15,058 bases of DNA from CAZFYZ01 sp964523735 (lineage in GTDB: Bacteria > Armatimonadota > UBA5829): assembly GCA_964523735.1 (NCBI GenBank), contig CAZFYZ010000101.1:1-15058 (forward strand). The letters are read 5' to 3'. This document shows positions 6,430 to 14,251 of this stretch, in pieces. The notes below the pieces were generated by a model that did not search any database, had not been told where the DNA came from, and worked only from the letters and a program-made list of their open reading frames with translations. The translations under genes and the position numbers were made by a program. Each line of letters starts with the position of its first letter. Position 1 is the stretch's first letter.

Positions 6430-6873
6430 TCAGGCGGCTGTTTCCTCGTCAGGCCTCCAGTGCTTCTCGGGTATGTCAGTCTCTGGGCGGCCTGTTATGT
6501 CCTCCGGTTCAACTATCCCAGCCTCGTGCACCCTCTCCTGGAATACTGGGTCCTCATCGTCGTCCGCGTAAGTGTCTGTCGCTTCCTCATAGTTGTGCTC
6601 GTAGTCCGACGGCTGGATGTCCTGCGAGTCCCAGGTCTCGTCCATATCGTCAGGGTGACGAGTGCTCATGAGCTCGATTTCTTCAGGTTTCTTGTGCTTG
6701 GGGTGGGGGAATGTAAGCGCCTCCTCGACGTCCACATCATCCGGGAGTTCGATATCCTGCTCAAGGGAGTCTCTGTTTCCTTGCTCGTGCGGGGCGCTTT
6801 CTTCCCGCGCTTCGATCAGGTCATCAAGATTGTCTATCTCATCGGCATCGTGCCGCAGTCTGTCGTGTTTCAT
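6430..6873 (-). CDS. Highly acidic hypothetical protein
   Basis: A 147-residue protein with no signal peptide or membrane segment. About a third of residues are Asp or Glu (25 D and 25 E by my count), mixed with His, Pro and Arg. It has no strong hydrophobic core and is probably disordered. The start at 6873 has AGAGGAAC seven bases upstream. It is divergent from clpB and lies 66 bp upstream of the enzyme I-like gene on the same strand. I do not recognise the family; a nucleic-acid mimic, metal buffer or chaperone-client role would all be guesses. The opposite-strand frame is also open over this region but is low-quality sequence. Confidence 0.6.
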   Translation of the reverse strand: MKHDRLRHDADEIDNLDDLIEAREESAPHEQGNRDSLEQDIELPDDVDVEEALTFPHPKHKKPEEIELMSTRHPDDMDETWDSQDIQPSDYEHNYEEATDTYADDDEDPVFQERVHEAGIVEPEDITGRPETDIPEKHWRPDEETAA

Positions 6874-6893
6874 GGCAGTGTTCCTCTACAATT

Positions 6894-6942
6894 GGGTTAC
6901 CCGAGGCATGTATGGTCAAAACGGTAAAGGAATGGGTAACCG
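6894..6942. promoter_or_regulatory. Pair of GGGTWACC near-palindromes upstream of the acidic gene
   Basis: GGGTTACCC (6894-6902) and GGGTAACCG (6934-6942) are each near-palindromes and are inverted copies of one another. Their centres are 40 bp apart, about four helical turns. They lie in the divergent region between the acidic gene and clpB and could be paired operators. No factor is known. Confidence 0.35.
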
Positions 6943-6996
6943 AATCCCGTTGCGTAATGCTTGGAGTAGAAGTTGCTCAACTGTGGTATATATCAC

Positions 6997-7025
6997 TTGA
7001 CACTAGGGGACTCAATGGGTATAAT
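6997..7025 (+). promoter_or_regulatory. Consensus sigma70 promoter of clpB
   Basis: TTGACA (6997-7002), a 17-base spacer and TATAAT (7020-7025) match the sigma70 consensus at every base. Predicted start near 7032 gives a ~70-nt leader. A near-palindrome GTGGTATATATCAC (6983-6996) directly abuts the -35 box and is placed like an operator. No CIRCE element is present. Confidence 0.85.
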
Positions 7026-7052
7026 AGGACCAGCATAATGATTTCGTGCTTT

Positions 7053-7093
7053 CTCCCTTTCGTGTTTTCGTGATTGGGTCCCTTCAAGGGAGG
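7053..7093 (+). promoter_or_regulatory. Leader sequence able to mask the clpB ribosome binding site
   Basis: CTCCCTT (7053-7059) is perfectly complementary to AAGGGAG (7086-7092), which overlaps the Shine-Dalgarno. A further T-G wobble extends the stem to 8 pairs. A competing local hairpin TCCC/GGGA (7079-7082 with 7088-7091) also covers it. Either would hide the start region, as in RNA thermometers of heat-shock genes; that role is inference. Confidence 0.4.
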
Positions 7094-7102
7094 TAACTGA
7101 AG

Positions 7103-9747
7103 ATGCGTCTCGACAGACTCACAATCAAAGCACAAGATTCCATCCAGGATGCGCAGCACATCGCGCAGGAGTCGCGCCAGCAGCAGATAGAGCCGGAGCA
7201 CCTGCTGATGGCATTGCTCGATCAGGAGGGCGGCATCGTCACGCCCATCCTCCAGAAGCTCGGCGCTAGCGCGACTGAGCTGATTACGCGCGTCAAGGCC
7301 GATATCGATCGCATGCCCAAAGTCACCGGCGTCACGGCGGGTGAGAAGATCGGCCCCAGACTTCAGCGCGTCCTCGAGACGGCGTTCGCCGAGGCTGAGC
7401 GGCTGAAGGACGAGTATGTTTCTACCGAGCACCTGCTTATTGGTATCGCCGACGAGCCCGGCGCGGCCAGCGCGGCGCTTGGGTCAGTAGGCGCGACCCG
7501 CGATGCCATCTACCAGGCGATGGTCGACGTCCGAGGCACCCAACGCGTCACAGATCAGAACCCGGAAGAGAAGTACCAGGCCCTTGAGCGCTATGGCCGG
7601 GATCTGACCGAGGAGGCCCGCAAAGGTAAGCTCGACCCGGTTATAGGCCGCGATGAAGAGATTCGCCGCGTGATCCAAGTCCTCTCGCGCCGCACCAAGA
7701 ACAACCCCGTGCTGATCGGTGAGCCCGGCGTCGGCAAGACCGCCATCGTCGAAGGCCTCGCTCAACGCATCATCAGCGGAGACGTCCCCGAGGGGCTCAA
7801 GAACAAGCGTGTGGTCGGGCTCGATCTTGGAGGGCTGATCGCAGGAACCAAGTACCGCGGTGAGTTCGAGGACCGCCTCAAGGCTGTGCTCAAGGAGATC
7901 AAGGAGGCCGAGGGCGAGATCATCCTCTTCATCGACGAACTCCACACGATCGTCGGCGCGGGTGCTGCCGAAGGCGCTGTCGATGCCGCCAATCTCCTCA
8001 AGCCGATGCTCGCACGCGGAGAGCTCAAGGCCGTCGGCGCGACCACGTTGGACGAGTATCGCAAGCACGTCGAGAAAGACGCTGCCCTCGAGCGCCGATT
8101 CCAGCCTGTCACGGTCGATCCGCCGTCGGTCGAAGACACGATCGCCATCCTGCGCGGGCTCAAAGAGAAGTATGAGAACCACCACGGCGTTCGCATCAAA
8201 GACAGCGCTCTGGTCGCCGCAGCGGTGCTCTCCGATCGCTACATATCTGACCGATTCCTGCCGGATAAGGCCATCGACCTGATCGATGAGTCGGCCTCCC
8301 GCCTGCGCATAGAGATCGACAGCCTTCCAACGGAAATCGACGAGGTCGAGCGCCGCATCCGCCAGCTCGAGATCGAGCGTGAGGCCCTCAAGAAAGAGAC
8401 GGACGCGCCCTCAAAGCAGCGCCTTGCCAAGCTCGAACAGGAGCTAGCCGACCTGCGCGAGAAGTCCAGCCAGATGAAAGCCCACTGGCAGAACGAGAAA
8501 GACGCGATCACCAAGATCCGCGAGATCAAGGCAAGCATTGAGCAAGCGAAACAGGATGAGTTGAACGCGGAGCGATCAGGCGAGCTCGCCAAGGCCGCCG
8601 AGCTTAAGCACGGGGTCATCCCCAAGCTCGAGCAGGAACTCGCTGAGAACGACGCCCTCCTCACGGAGCTCCAGAAGACGCAGAAGATGCTGAAGGAAGA
8701 GGTGGACGAGGAAGACATCGCCGAGGTCGTGGGCAAGTGGACCGGCATCCCCGTCACACGCCTGATGGAGGGCGAGATCGAGAAGCTCATCCACATGGAA
8801 TCCCGGCTTGAGGACCGAGTGGTCGGCCAGAATCCGGCGATCGTGGCAGTCTCGAATGCCGTCAGACGCGCGAGGGCGGGCCTGCAGGACCCCAATAGGC
8901 CCATAGGCAGCTTCATCTTTATGGGCCCGACCGGTGTCGGAAAGACCGAGCTTGCACGCGCACTGGCCGAGTTCCTCTTCGACGATGAGCGCGCGATGGT
9001 CCGCATTGACATGAGCGAGTTCCAGGAGCGGCATGCGGTCGCTCGTCTGATCGGCGCTCCTCCCGGCTACGTCGGCTACGAAGAGGGCGGGTACCTGACT
9101 GAGCACGTTCGCCGCAAGCCCTACAGCGTGATCCTGTTCGACGAGATCGAGAAGGCTCACCAGGACGTCTTCAACGTGCTCCTGCAGATCCTCGAGGACG
9201 GCCGGCTGACCGACGGTCAGGGCCGCACGGTCGATTTCAAGAACACAGTCGTGATCATGACCTCCAACATCGGCTCGGATATGATNNNNNNNNNNAGCGT
9301 AACATCATCGGCTTCCGGCACGGCGCGGGAGGCCAGACCGAGCACGACGAGGAGACCCGCAAGCTGGTGCTCGACGCGCTCAAAGCCCACTTCCGCCCGG
9401 AGTTCCTGAACAGGATCGACGAGATCATCGTCTTCAACTCACTGACGGAGGACGACATCAAGCGTATAGTGGACATCCAGCTCACCCAGCTCAACAAGCG
9501 CCTGGCCGAGCGGCGGCTCTCGATCGAAGTCACCGACCCCGCCAAAGCGGTGCTGGCCAAGGAGGGCTTCGACCCCACCTTTGGCGCCCGCCCGCTCAAG
9601 CGCACGATCCAGCGCGAGATCCAGGACAAACTCGCAATGAAGCTGCTGGAGGGTGGGTTCAAGGATGGGGACAAGGTGCTGGTAGACGCGGACTCGGAGG
9701 GTCACATCACGTTTGAGAAGGCCGGGGAGGTGGCAGCGGCCGTCTGA
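7103..9747 (+). CDS. clpB: ATP-dependent disaggregase ClpB (interrupted by an assembly gap)
   Basis: Hexameric AAA+ chaperone that, with DnaK, pulls apart heat-aggregated proteins in the cytoplasm. The N domain has two Clp repeats (about 1-145). AAA-1 has Walker A GEPGVGKT (206-213) and Walker B ILFIDE (274-279). The coiled-coil middle domain (about 405-535) distinguishes ClpB from ClpA/ClpC. AAA-2 has Walker A GPTGVGKT (608-615), pore loop GYVGYEEGG and Walker B ILFDE (677-681). After the gap the frame resumes at RNIIGF and runs through FRPEFLNRIDEI to the C-terminal FGARPLKRTIQ domain, stop 9745-9747. The frame after the gap is offset relative to ten Ns; a true gap of 2 mod 3 bases restores it, so I see no real frameshift. 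GGGAGG precedes ATG 7103. Total length near 880 aa is normal. Confidence 0.96.
9286..9295. other. Assembly gap (10 N) inside clpB
   Basis: Undetermined bases between MTSNIGSDM and RNIIGF of ClpB. The reading frames on the two sides require a real length of 2 mod 3, so ten is a placeholder. Confidence 0.98.
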
Positions 9748-9782
9748 GGTATGGATTGTGAGAGCGGAATGATTGCCAATCG

Positions 9783-9818
9783 AGATACCCCGGGCGAAAT
9801 GCCCGGGGTATCTTTGTT
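9783..9818 (+). terminator. Rho-independent terminator of clpB
   Basis: A perfect 13-bp stem, left arm 9783-9795 (AGATACCCCGGGC) and right arm 9801-9813, with loop GAAAT, followed by TTTGTT. It lies 36 bp after the clpB stop. On the minus strand there is no U-tract, so it is mainly one-directional. Confidence 0.92.
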
Positions 9819-9880
9819 CACTTGCTTCTCGGCGAGCGATCAGTGCTGTGTGTGCCGCTGGGAGGACTCGGCGGTGCTCC

Positions 9881-11989
9881 CTACGGACCAACCCTGCTCA
9901 TGACCCATTCCATCGCCTCGTCGAACGGGGCAATCAGCGGAGCCTCGTGATCCCCGCCAGCGATCTCGAGGTACTTGAAGTCGGGATTGCCTGCCAAAGC
10001 CTCGGCAAGCTGCCTGGAGCCTGTAACGGGGATGATCGTGTCTGCGCTCCCGTGTGCCACGAACATCGGCATGGTCATCATCTTCTCCGCGTTGAGCACA
10101 CCGGAGTGGTTCGCAAATCGCTCTTGCACGACTGTTGGAAGGCCACCGTAGTTTGTTCGGATAGCATTCGCGATTTCCTGAAGTAATGCATTGGACGTCT
10201 GCGCAGCACACCAAGGATGGTAGGTTATCAGGTCGGTCGACGGGCACAACGCGACGACTCCTGCAATATCCTCCGGATGTACTGCCGCATAGATGACGTT
10301 GCTTGATCCTCCCATGGAGCCTCCCACGAACACGAACTTCGTCGCGCCGTAGGTTTGCCTCACGTAGTTGAGCAGACTGTGCAAGTCGGATGCTGCATTG
10401 GGCGACATCCAAGCATTGTCCCTCAGGTTAGGGGTCAGGATGCCGAGTCCGTAGCTCAAGAAGCTTGGAAGCCACTTGCTCTTGATGTCCGCACGGGTGT
10501 ATAGCTGATCTCCGTGGGAACCGTGACCGTGGGTGCAGACGACCCACGTGGTGCCTGAGGCCGGCGGCAGCGCGTAGGCCCAGTCGCTGCGATTGTCGAT
10601 GGCACTGGTGTAGTTCACTTGCGTCAGGCCCGCTGGGTAGCCAGTTCCGGTAACGGGGGCTGTCGATGTCACTGTGATTCCCTGGTTTACGTTTACGAGC
10701 TCGACGCCTGTCATGCGGATTCTGCGCTTGGCTCCAGCAGTATCAGTTCTGATTGAGGATATGCCGCTCACGCTTACTATCGTGCCGTTGGGGAGGGTCG
10801 CAGCCGGGACTCCGGTGACCACCACGTTGTCTTTCGAACCATCATTGATCGTTAAGGTTCTGAATCCCCCCTCGAGGATTGAGGAGAGCACCTTTCCTGT
10901 CGTCTTGACCAGCATCGCAATGTTGTTCAGACCTACACCGTTGAGAACGCCCCCGGACAGCCCGTTGGCTGATCCGCCGAGTGCCGTGCCATTCATGAAG
11001 AGCGGTTGGGGTCGCCATCTTCCGATGACCGTAGTCTGATTTGCGCCTACTGCGCGTTCGCCCTCCACAGTTGTTAGAGTCCCCGTTATATTGACTACAT
11101 CGCCCAGTGTGGCTGAGCCCTGAACTCGAACAGCGGAGGCGCGGTCACGCTCTTCGACATAGTAGAAACCTGAGTTTACAGCAGTCACGCTCACATCCAG
11201 CAATCGGACGGCTGTTTGGTCTGCGAGCTGTTTTGCCTGCGATATTGACACCTCCACCGGGTCCGGCGGCGGCGTGCCGTCAAGTGATAGATCGTCATAG
11301 CTGATGAAGCCGCCATCTACCTCGGTCGAGAGATACGAATCAAGCGTAAACCGAACCTTGGTGGTGGCAGCGTTGCTGACAAAGTTGACCAAGACCTGAC
11401 GATATGCGCTGTTGGCATCCGTAAGATACGAGCTGTGAGTAGCCAGCGTCTCCCCGGCCGCGTTGAGCTCCAGTATCTTGATCCCCGCCTTGTCCAACCC
11501 ATTGGAGCCGAAGCAGCCGATTGGACTGTATGCTCCTGTCGAGTAGGTTCTGACCCATGCTGAGGCAGTATATGCGGTGGCGCCGGCCACTGCAACATCC
11601 TGCATGGCCATTATGCTCGCAGCCGGGTCGAGAAGCACAGGCGGATCTGCAGGCGTATGGTCCGGTCCAGCGTAGATGTATACCCTGAGAGCCTGAGTGC
11701 CGGAGTGGTATGCAGCGGGCGACCCATAGTCGCCGCACAGCCTCTCCGAAGCAGCTGCGCCATACAGACTCTGTGTGCCGGATATTGAAATGTACTGATG
11801 GGGATAATCGGGTGCAGGGTCTCCGATTACTGTTGGTATGTAGCCGGAATAGTCTCCAAGAAGCTCTACGAATTGACCATAGCCCAGAGCCTCAAATCCC
11901 GGGTCTTGGATCAGGTTCGCAGCCGTTGCGGGCGACACGGCAGCGATAAAGCAGCAACAGATGGCCCCGAGTAGTATTGATAGCTTCAT
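9881..11989 (-). CDS. Secreted multidomain alpha/beta hydrolase
   Basis: 702-residue exported protein. A signal peptide (1-24, cut near ATAA) is followed by a beta-rich domain (25-237) clearly homologous to the PEP-CTERM gene upstream (shared HSGTQALRVYIYAGPDHTPA-type core and LDSYLSTEVDGG). Two OB-fold-like modules follow (about 250-325 and 355-435). The C-terminal alpha/beta hydrolase (about 470-702) has oxyanion HGHG (487-490), nucleophile S558 in GGSMGG, D650 in HGSAD and H681 in GGDHEAP, giving a complete triad. Esterase, peptidase or deacylase activity on an extracellular substrate is likely; the substrate is unknown. Start 11989 has AGAGAGG upstream. No PEP-CTERM tail, so release rather than anchoring is inferred. 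The upstream gene has its own terminator, so this gene probably has its own promoter. Confidence 0.85.
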   Translation of the reverse strand: MKLSILLGAICCCFIAAVSPATAANLIQDPGFEALGYGQFVELLGDYSGYIPTVIGDPAPDYPHQYISISGTQSLYGAAASERLCGDYGSPAAYHSGTQALRVYIYAGPDHTPADPPVLLDPAASIMAMQDVAVAGATAYTASAWVRTYSTGAYSPIGCFGSNGLDKAGIKILELNAAGETLATHSSYLTDANSAYRQVLVNFVSNAATTKVRFTLDSYLSTEVDGGFISYDDLSLDGTPPPDPVEVSISQAKQLADQTAVRLLDVSVTAVNSGFYYVEERDRASAVRVQGSATLGDVVNITGTLTTVEGERAVGANQTTVIGRWRPQPLFMNGTALGGSANGLSGGVLNGVGLNNIAMLVKTTGKVLSSILEGGFRTLTINDGSKDNVVVTGVPAATLPNGTIVSVSGISSIRTDTAGAKRRIRMTGVELVNVNQGITVTSTAPVTGTGYPAGLTQVNYTSAIDNRSDWAYALPPASGTTWVVCTHGHGSHGDQLYTRADIKSKWLPSFLSYGLGILTPNLRDNAWMSPNAASDLHSLLNYVRQTYGATKFVFVGGSMGGSSNVIYAAVHPEDIAGVVALCPSTDLITYHPWCAAQTSNALLQEIANAIRTNYGGLPTVVQERFANHSGVLNAEKMMTMPMFVAHGSADTIIPVTGSRQLAEALAGNPDFKYLEIAGGDHEAPLIAPFDEAMEWVMSRVGP

Positions 11990-12061
11990 TGTTCGCCTCT
12001 CTTTATGCGAGCCGGTCGCTGTAGGCAGCGCAGCCGCGCTCGGTTCCGTTACACCGGCGGA

Positions 12062-12094
12062 ATGAAAAGGGACAGAAGCGGCTGCCTCTGTCCC
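12062..12094 (-). terminator. Rho-independent terminator after the PEP-CTERM gene
   Basis: On the minus strand GGGACAGA (12087-12094) pairs with TCTGTCCC (12069-12076), extended by two more pairs across a mismatch, then TTTTCATT. It lies 27 bp past the stop codon and before the hydrolase gene. Confidence 0.8.
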
Positions 12095-12121
12095 CCCGTT
12101 TGAGCAATGTCGTTTAGTTGA

Positions 12122-12919
12122 CTAGGATCGGCGGCGCAGAGCCAGCCCTGCGAATCCAACAATACCGCTGAACAGTACTGCCAAGCTGCCGGGCTCCGGC
12201 ACGGCCTGAAGCGACAGATCATCGTAGCAGAAGTAACCGCCATCTAACTCGGTGGAAAGATACGAGTCCAGTGTGAAGCGGATCTTGGTGGTTGCAGCGT
12301 TAGCTGTGAAACCGACCGCAACCTGACGGTATGCGCTGTTGGCGTCCGTCAGATATGAGGTGTGGGTGGCTAAGGTTCCGCCAGTCGAGTCGAGCTCGAT
12401 TATCTTGATTCCCGCCTTGTCGAGTCCGTTACCGAACAGATCACCGACTCCCGTATAGTTACCAGTAGAGTGGGTTCTGACCCACGCAGATGCGGAGTAA
12501 TCGAGACCACCGGTTACCAAGACGTCCTGCATGACCATTATGTTTGCAGCGGGAGTCGCGATCCCAGGCGGATTGGCCGGTGTATGGTCCGGTCCAGCGT
12601 AGATATAGACCCTCAGTGCCTGATTGCCGGAGTGGTATACCGGAGGCTGGTCAATGTATGTGCCCGCCAGTGTCTCGTTGGCGGCGGCGCCATACCAGCC
12701 CTGCGGGACTCCTGATGTCACAACGTACTGGTACTGGTAAGCGGCCTGCCCGTAGAGGACGTCTGGTATAAAACCGGCATAGTTCCCCTGGGCCTCGACA
12801 AAATACCCAAAGCCCAGGCCTTCAAAGCCGCCATCTACGATCAGGTTTGTCGCCATCGCTGGCGACATGATGGCGATTGCACAACAACATAGAACGGCTA
12901 ACTTTGCAAACAGTCTCAT
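12122..12919 (-). CDS. PEP-CTERM sorted exoprotein with carbohydrate-binding-like domain
   Basis: 265-residue secreted protein. The signal peptide covers 1-24 (CCCAIAIMSPAMA). A beta-rich domain (25-237) beginning NLIVDGGFE and ending DDLSL resembles jelly-roll carbohydrate-binding modules; that fold is inferred. The C-terminus is a textbook PEP-CTERM sorting signal: VPEPGS (240-245), a transmembrane stretch (246-260) and RRR (262-264). Such proteins are processed by an exosortase and go to the envelope or exopolysaccharide matrix; no exosortase gene is in this window. GGAGGAGGAG lies just upstream of ATG 12919. It is the paralogue of the hydrolase N-terminal domain next door, with roughly two thirds of residues identical in the central part by eye. 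Confidence 0.92.
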   Translation of the reverse strand: MRLFAKLAVLCCCAIAIMSPAMATNLIVDGGFEGLGFGYFVEAQGNYAGFIPDVLYGQAAYQYQYVVTSGVPQGWYGAAANETLAGTYIDQPPVYHSGNQALRVYIYAGPDHTPANPPGIATPAANIMVMQDVLVTGGLDYSASAWVRTHSTGNYTGVGDLFGNGLDKAGIKIIELDSTGGTLATHTSYLTDANSAYRQVAVGFTANAATTKIRFTLDSYLSTELDGGYFCYDDLSLQAVPEPGSLAVLFSGIVGFAGLALRRRS

Positions 12920-12984
12920 CTTTCTCCTCCTCCAAAGATTGTGGCTTTTCTTATTGTGCCACTATACTGAACAGTTACAATTGC

Positions 12985-13013
12985 AATTTAGCATGCATAT
13001 TGTGGGCTGTCAA
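12985..13013 (-). promoter_or_regulatory. Sigma70-type promoter of the PEP-CTERM gene
   Basis: Reading the minus strand, TTGACA (13013-13008) and TAAATT (12990-12985) are 17 bases apart. Predicted start near 12978 gives a ~59-nt leader to ATG 12919. Confidence 0.75.
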
Positions 13014-13065
13014 GGGGGAGTGAGCAAAAAAGTCCTCATAAGCTGCCCAAAGCGTGTGCAGTAGT

Positions 13066-13300
13066 GAGCATTATATGCTCCCCAGGCAACCGGCGGGCAG
13101 CGGCACGCCTTGTTGAGCGGGAAGGTCTACCTGTGCTCTCGATGTAAGTTGCCCTTGTAGTTGCGTTGCGGCTAACTAGCCTGCATTATTCGTGAAGCGA
13201 ATAAGCTACGGCTCCCGCGATTTCCCCTGCTGGGAAACGCTTTGAGAGCCAACGGCTAGCTGAGCACTATTCACAGTGCTTGTGAATAGTGCGGGCTAGC
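13066..13300 (+). ncRNA. Putative structured RNA or leader upstream of the XRE-cupin gene
   Basis: This 235-bp stretch has no credible ORF but many strong hairpins. GAGCAT/ATGCTC spans 13066-13080. GGCAAC (13085-13090) pairs with GTTGCC (13148-13153), enclosing GAGC/GCTC (13115-13118, 13135-13138) and an inner AGG/CCT. TTATTCG/CGAATAA spans 13186-13204. GGCTC/GAGCC (13210-13214, 13246-13250) encloses GCG-A-TTTCCC/GGGAAA-CGC (13217-13240). GCACTATTCAC/GTGAATAGTGC spans 13264-13292, with flanking GCTAGC at 13255-13260 and 13295-13300. I cannot match it to a riboswitch, 6S, SRP, RNase P or tmRNA. Strand is assumed from the downstream gene. Confidence 0.4.
13264..13292. promoter_or_regulatory. 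Perfect inverted repeat 41 bp upstream of the XRE-cupin start
   Basis: GCACTATTCAC (13264-13274), a 7-base loop and GTGAATAGTGC (13282-13292) form a perfect 11-bp inverted repeat, extended by GCTAGC on both sides after short unpaired bases. The position fits an autoregulatory operator or a transcript hairpin. There is no U-tract, so a terminator is unlikely. The half-site order TTCAC..GTGAA is the reverse of a Rex box. Confidence 0.55.
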
Positions 13301-13333
13301 GCGGCTAATCAGACCGGAGGGGGAAACGATCGG

Positions 13334-14080
13334 ATGGAGAGTATACAGCCTGCCAGAATTGCAGTCGCGCAGCGGCTCAGGGAACTGCGCAAGACACGTA
13401 AAATGTCGGTGAGAGAACTTGCGGAAAAGAGCGGAGTTTCTGCCAGCCTTATATCTAAGATCGAGTTCGGACACGTGGCTCCCACGATCGACTCCCTGGA
13501 CAAGCTTGTAAGATCTCTCGGCATGGAACTGTGGGCGTTCTTTTCTGAGGCGCCGAGCATCGATATGTCGGACCAGATTGTGTTTCGGAAGGCCGACATG
13601 AGCGTGTCTGAGGCTGCTGATGCGTCTTGGCGCTTCGCTCTGCCCAGGCATCCGGCTTTCCGCGTTCAGCTTTCCTGTGACATGTATAATCCTCGCTCCA
13701 GAGCTTTGGAGAACGTCGTTCACCAGAATGACATATGCGGTATTGTCGTCTCTGGTGAGTTGACGCTGGAGATCGAGGGCAGAGGCAAGTTCAAGCTTTG
13801 CTCTGGAGATGCCTATTACATCAAGGCTGGCGTCAAGCACAACACCGTTAATGAGGGCGCCAGGCCGGTCAAGCTAGTCAACGCCGTGGCGCTGTCGGTG
13901 TCGGCAGAGCCATCGGAAGTCCACATCGGAAGCGAAGCATCCAAGTCTGCCCCCTCGCCTGAGAAGGAACACACAGCTCAGGTTGCGGACGTGAGGACTC
14001 CTAACCCGGCACGCTCGAACCTTACTGTTTCAGGTGTGACGGGCGGGAGCAGCAAGCTGCGCCCGAAGCGCAACTCCTGA
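13334..14080 (+). CDS. XRE-family transcriptional regulator with C-terminal cupin domain
   Basis: DNA-binding regulator of the HTH_3-cupin type; such proteins usually sense a small ligand through the cupin barrel and control nearby transport, amine or stress genes. In 248 residues the helix-turn-helix spans 11-67 (VRELAEKSGVSASLISKIEFGHVAPTID in the core). A single cupin spans about 115-190, with H130, a GELTLEIEG strand (141-149) and GDAYYIKAGVKH (158-169). A 60-residue Ser/Pro/Lys-rich tail of no evident fold follows. I chose ATG 13334 over an upstream in-frame ATG at 13289 because GGAGGGGG sits at 13316-13323 and the upstream one lies inside the perfect inverted repeat. The target is unknown. 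Its neighbours on both sides do not share its direction or function, except the small secreted protein downstream. Confidence 0.88.
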   Translation: MESIQPARIAVAQRLRELRKTRKMSVRELAEKSGVSASLISKIEFGHVAPTIDSLDKLVRSLGMELWAFFSEAPSIDMSDQIVFRKADMSVSEAADASWRFALPRHPAFRVQLSCDMYNPRSRALENVVHQNDICGIVVSGELTLEIEGRGKFKLCSGDAYYIKAGVKHNTVNEGARPVKLVNAVALSVSAEPSEVHIGSEASKSAPSPEKEHTAQVADVRTPNPARSNLTVSGVTGGSSKLRPKRNS

Positions 14081-14081
14081 T

Positions 14082-14106
14082 GGAGCAGCGATTTCGTTGT
14101 TGCTCC
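14082..14106 (+). terminator. Hairpin after the XRE-cupin gene, weak terminator
   Basis: GGAGCA (14082-14087) pairs with TGCTCC (14101-14106), with an inner CGA/TCG pairing, directly after the stop codon. The following CAGTCTTGCG lacks a real U-tract, so intrinsic termination is doubtful. Confidence 0.35.
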
Positions 14107-14164
14107 CAGTCTTGCGCAATTCCACCGCGTCCTATCGTTTGTAACAGCTCAGTCTTCCGGGGTC

Positions 14165-14251
14165 GTCATTTCGAGCAGGGCGAGAAATCTGCTTTTTGCG
14201 GGGCTCTTGGCAGACGCCGAGAAGCAGATTTCTCACTGCGTTCGAAATGAC
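14165..14251. repeat. Palindromic repeat element, copy A
   Basis: An 87-bp imperfect palindrome. The 30-base arms begin GTCATTTCGA and end TCGAAATGAC; 25 of 30 positions pair, with the mismatches clustered at arm positions 11-17. Outer arms AACAGCTCA (14143-14151) and TGAGCTGTT (14264-14272) extend the symmetry. It is a REP/MITE-like dispersed element and carries no ORF. Copy B lies 689 bp away in the same orientation. Confidence 0.85.

Noticed and set aside
6415..6927. Plus-strand open frame opposite the acidic protein, rich in Val and Leu
   Set aside because: Hydrophobic composition is the expected complement of Asp/Glu codons; no ribosome site.
6961..7102. CIRCE/HrcA operator before clpB
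   Set aside because: No TTAGCACTC-N9-GAGTGCTAA or close variant on either strand.
7484..9160. Several long minus-strand open frames inside clpB
   Set aside because: Shadows of a strongly biased, certain coding gene.
13264..13292. Rex operator upstream of the XRE-cupin gene
   Set aside because: The half-sites are in the opposite order (TTCAC then GTGAA), and the spacing does not fit TTGTGAA-N4-TTCACAA.
13066..13300. Known riboswitch, 6S, SRP RNA, RNase P or tmRNA
   Set aside because: None of the conserved core sequences of these classes that I know is present.
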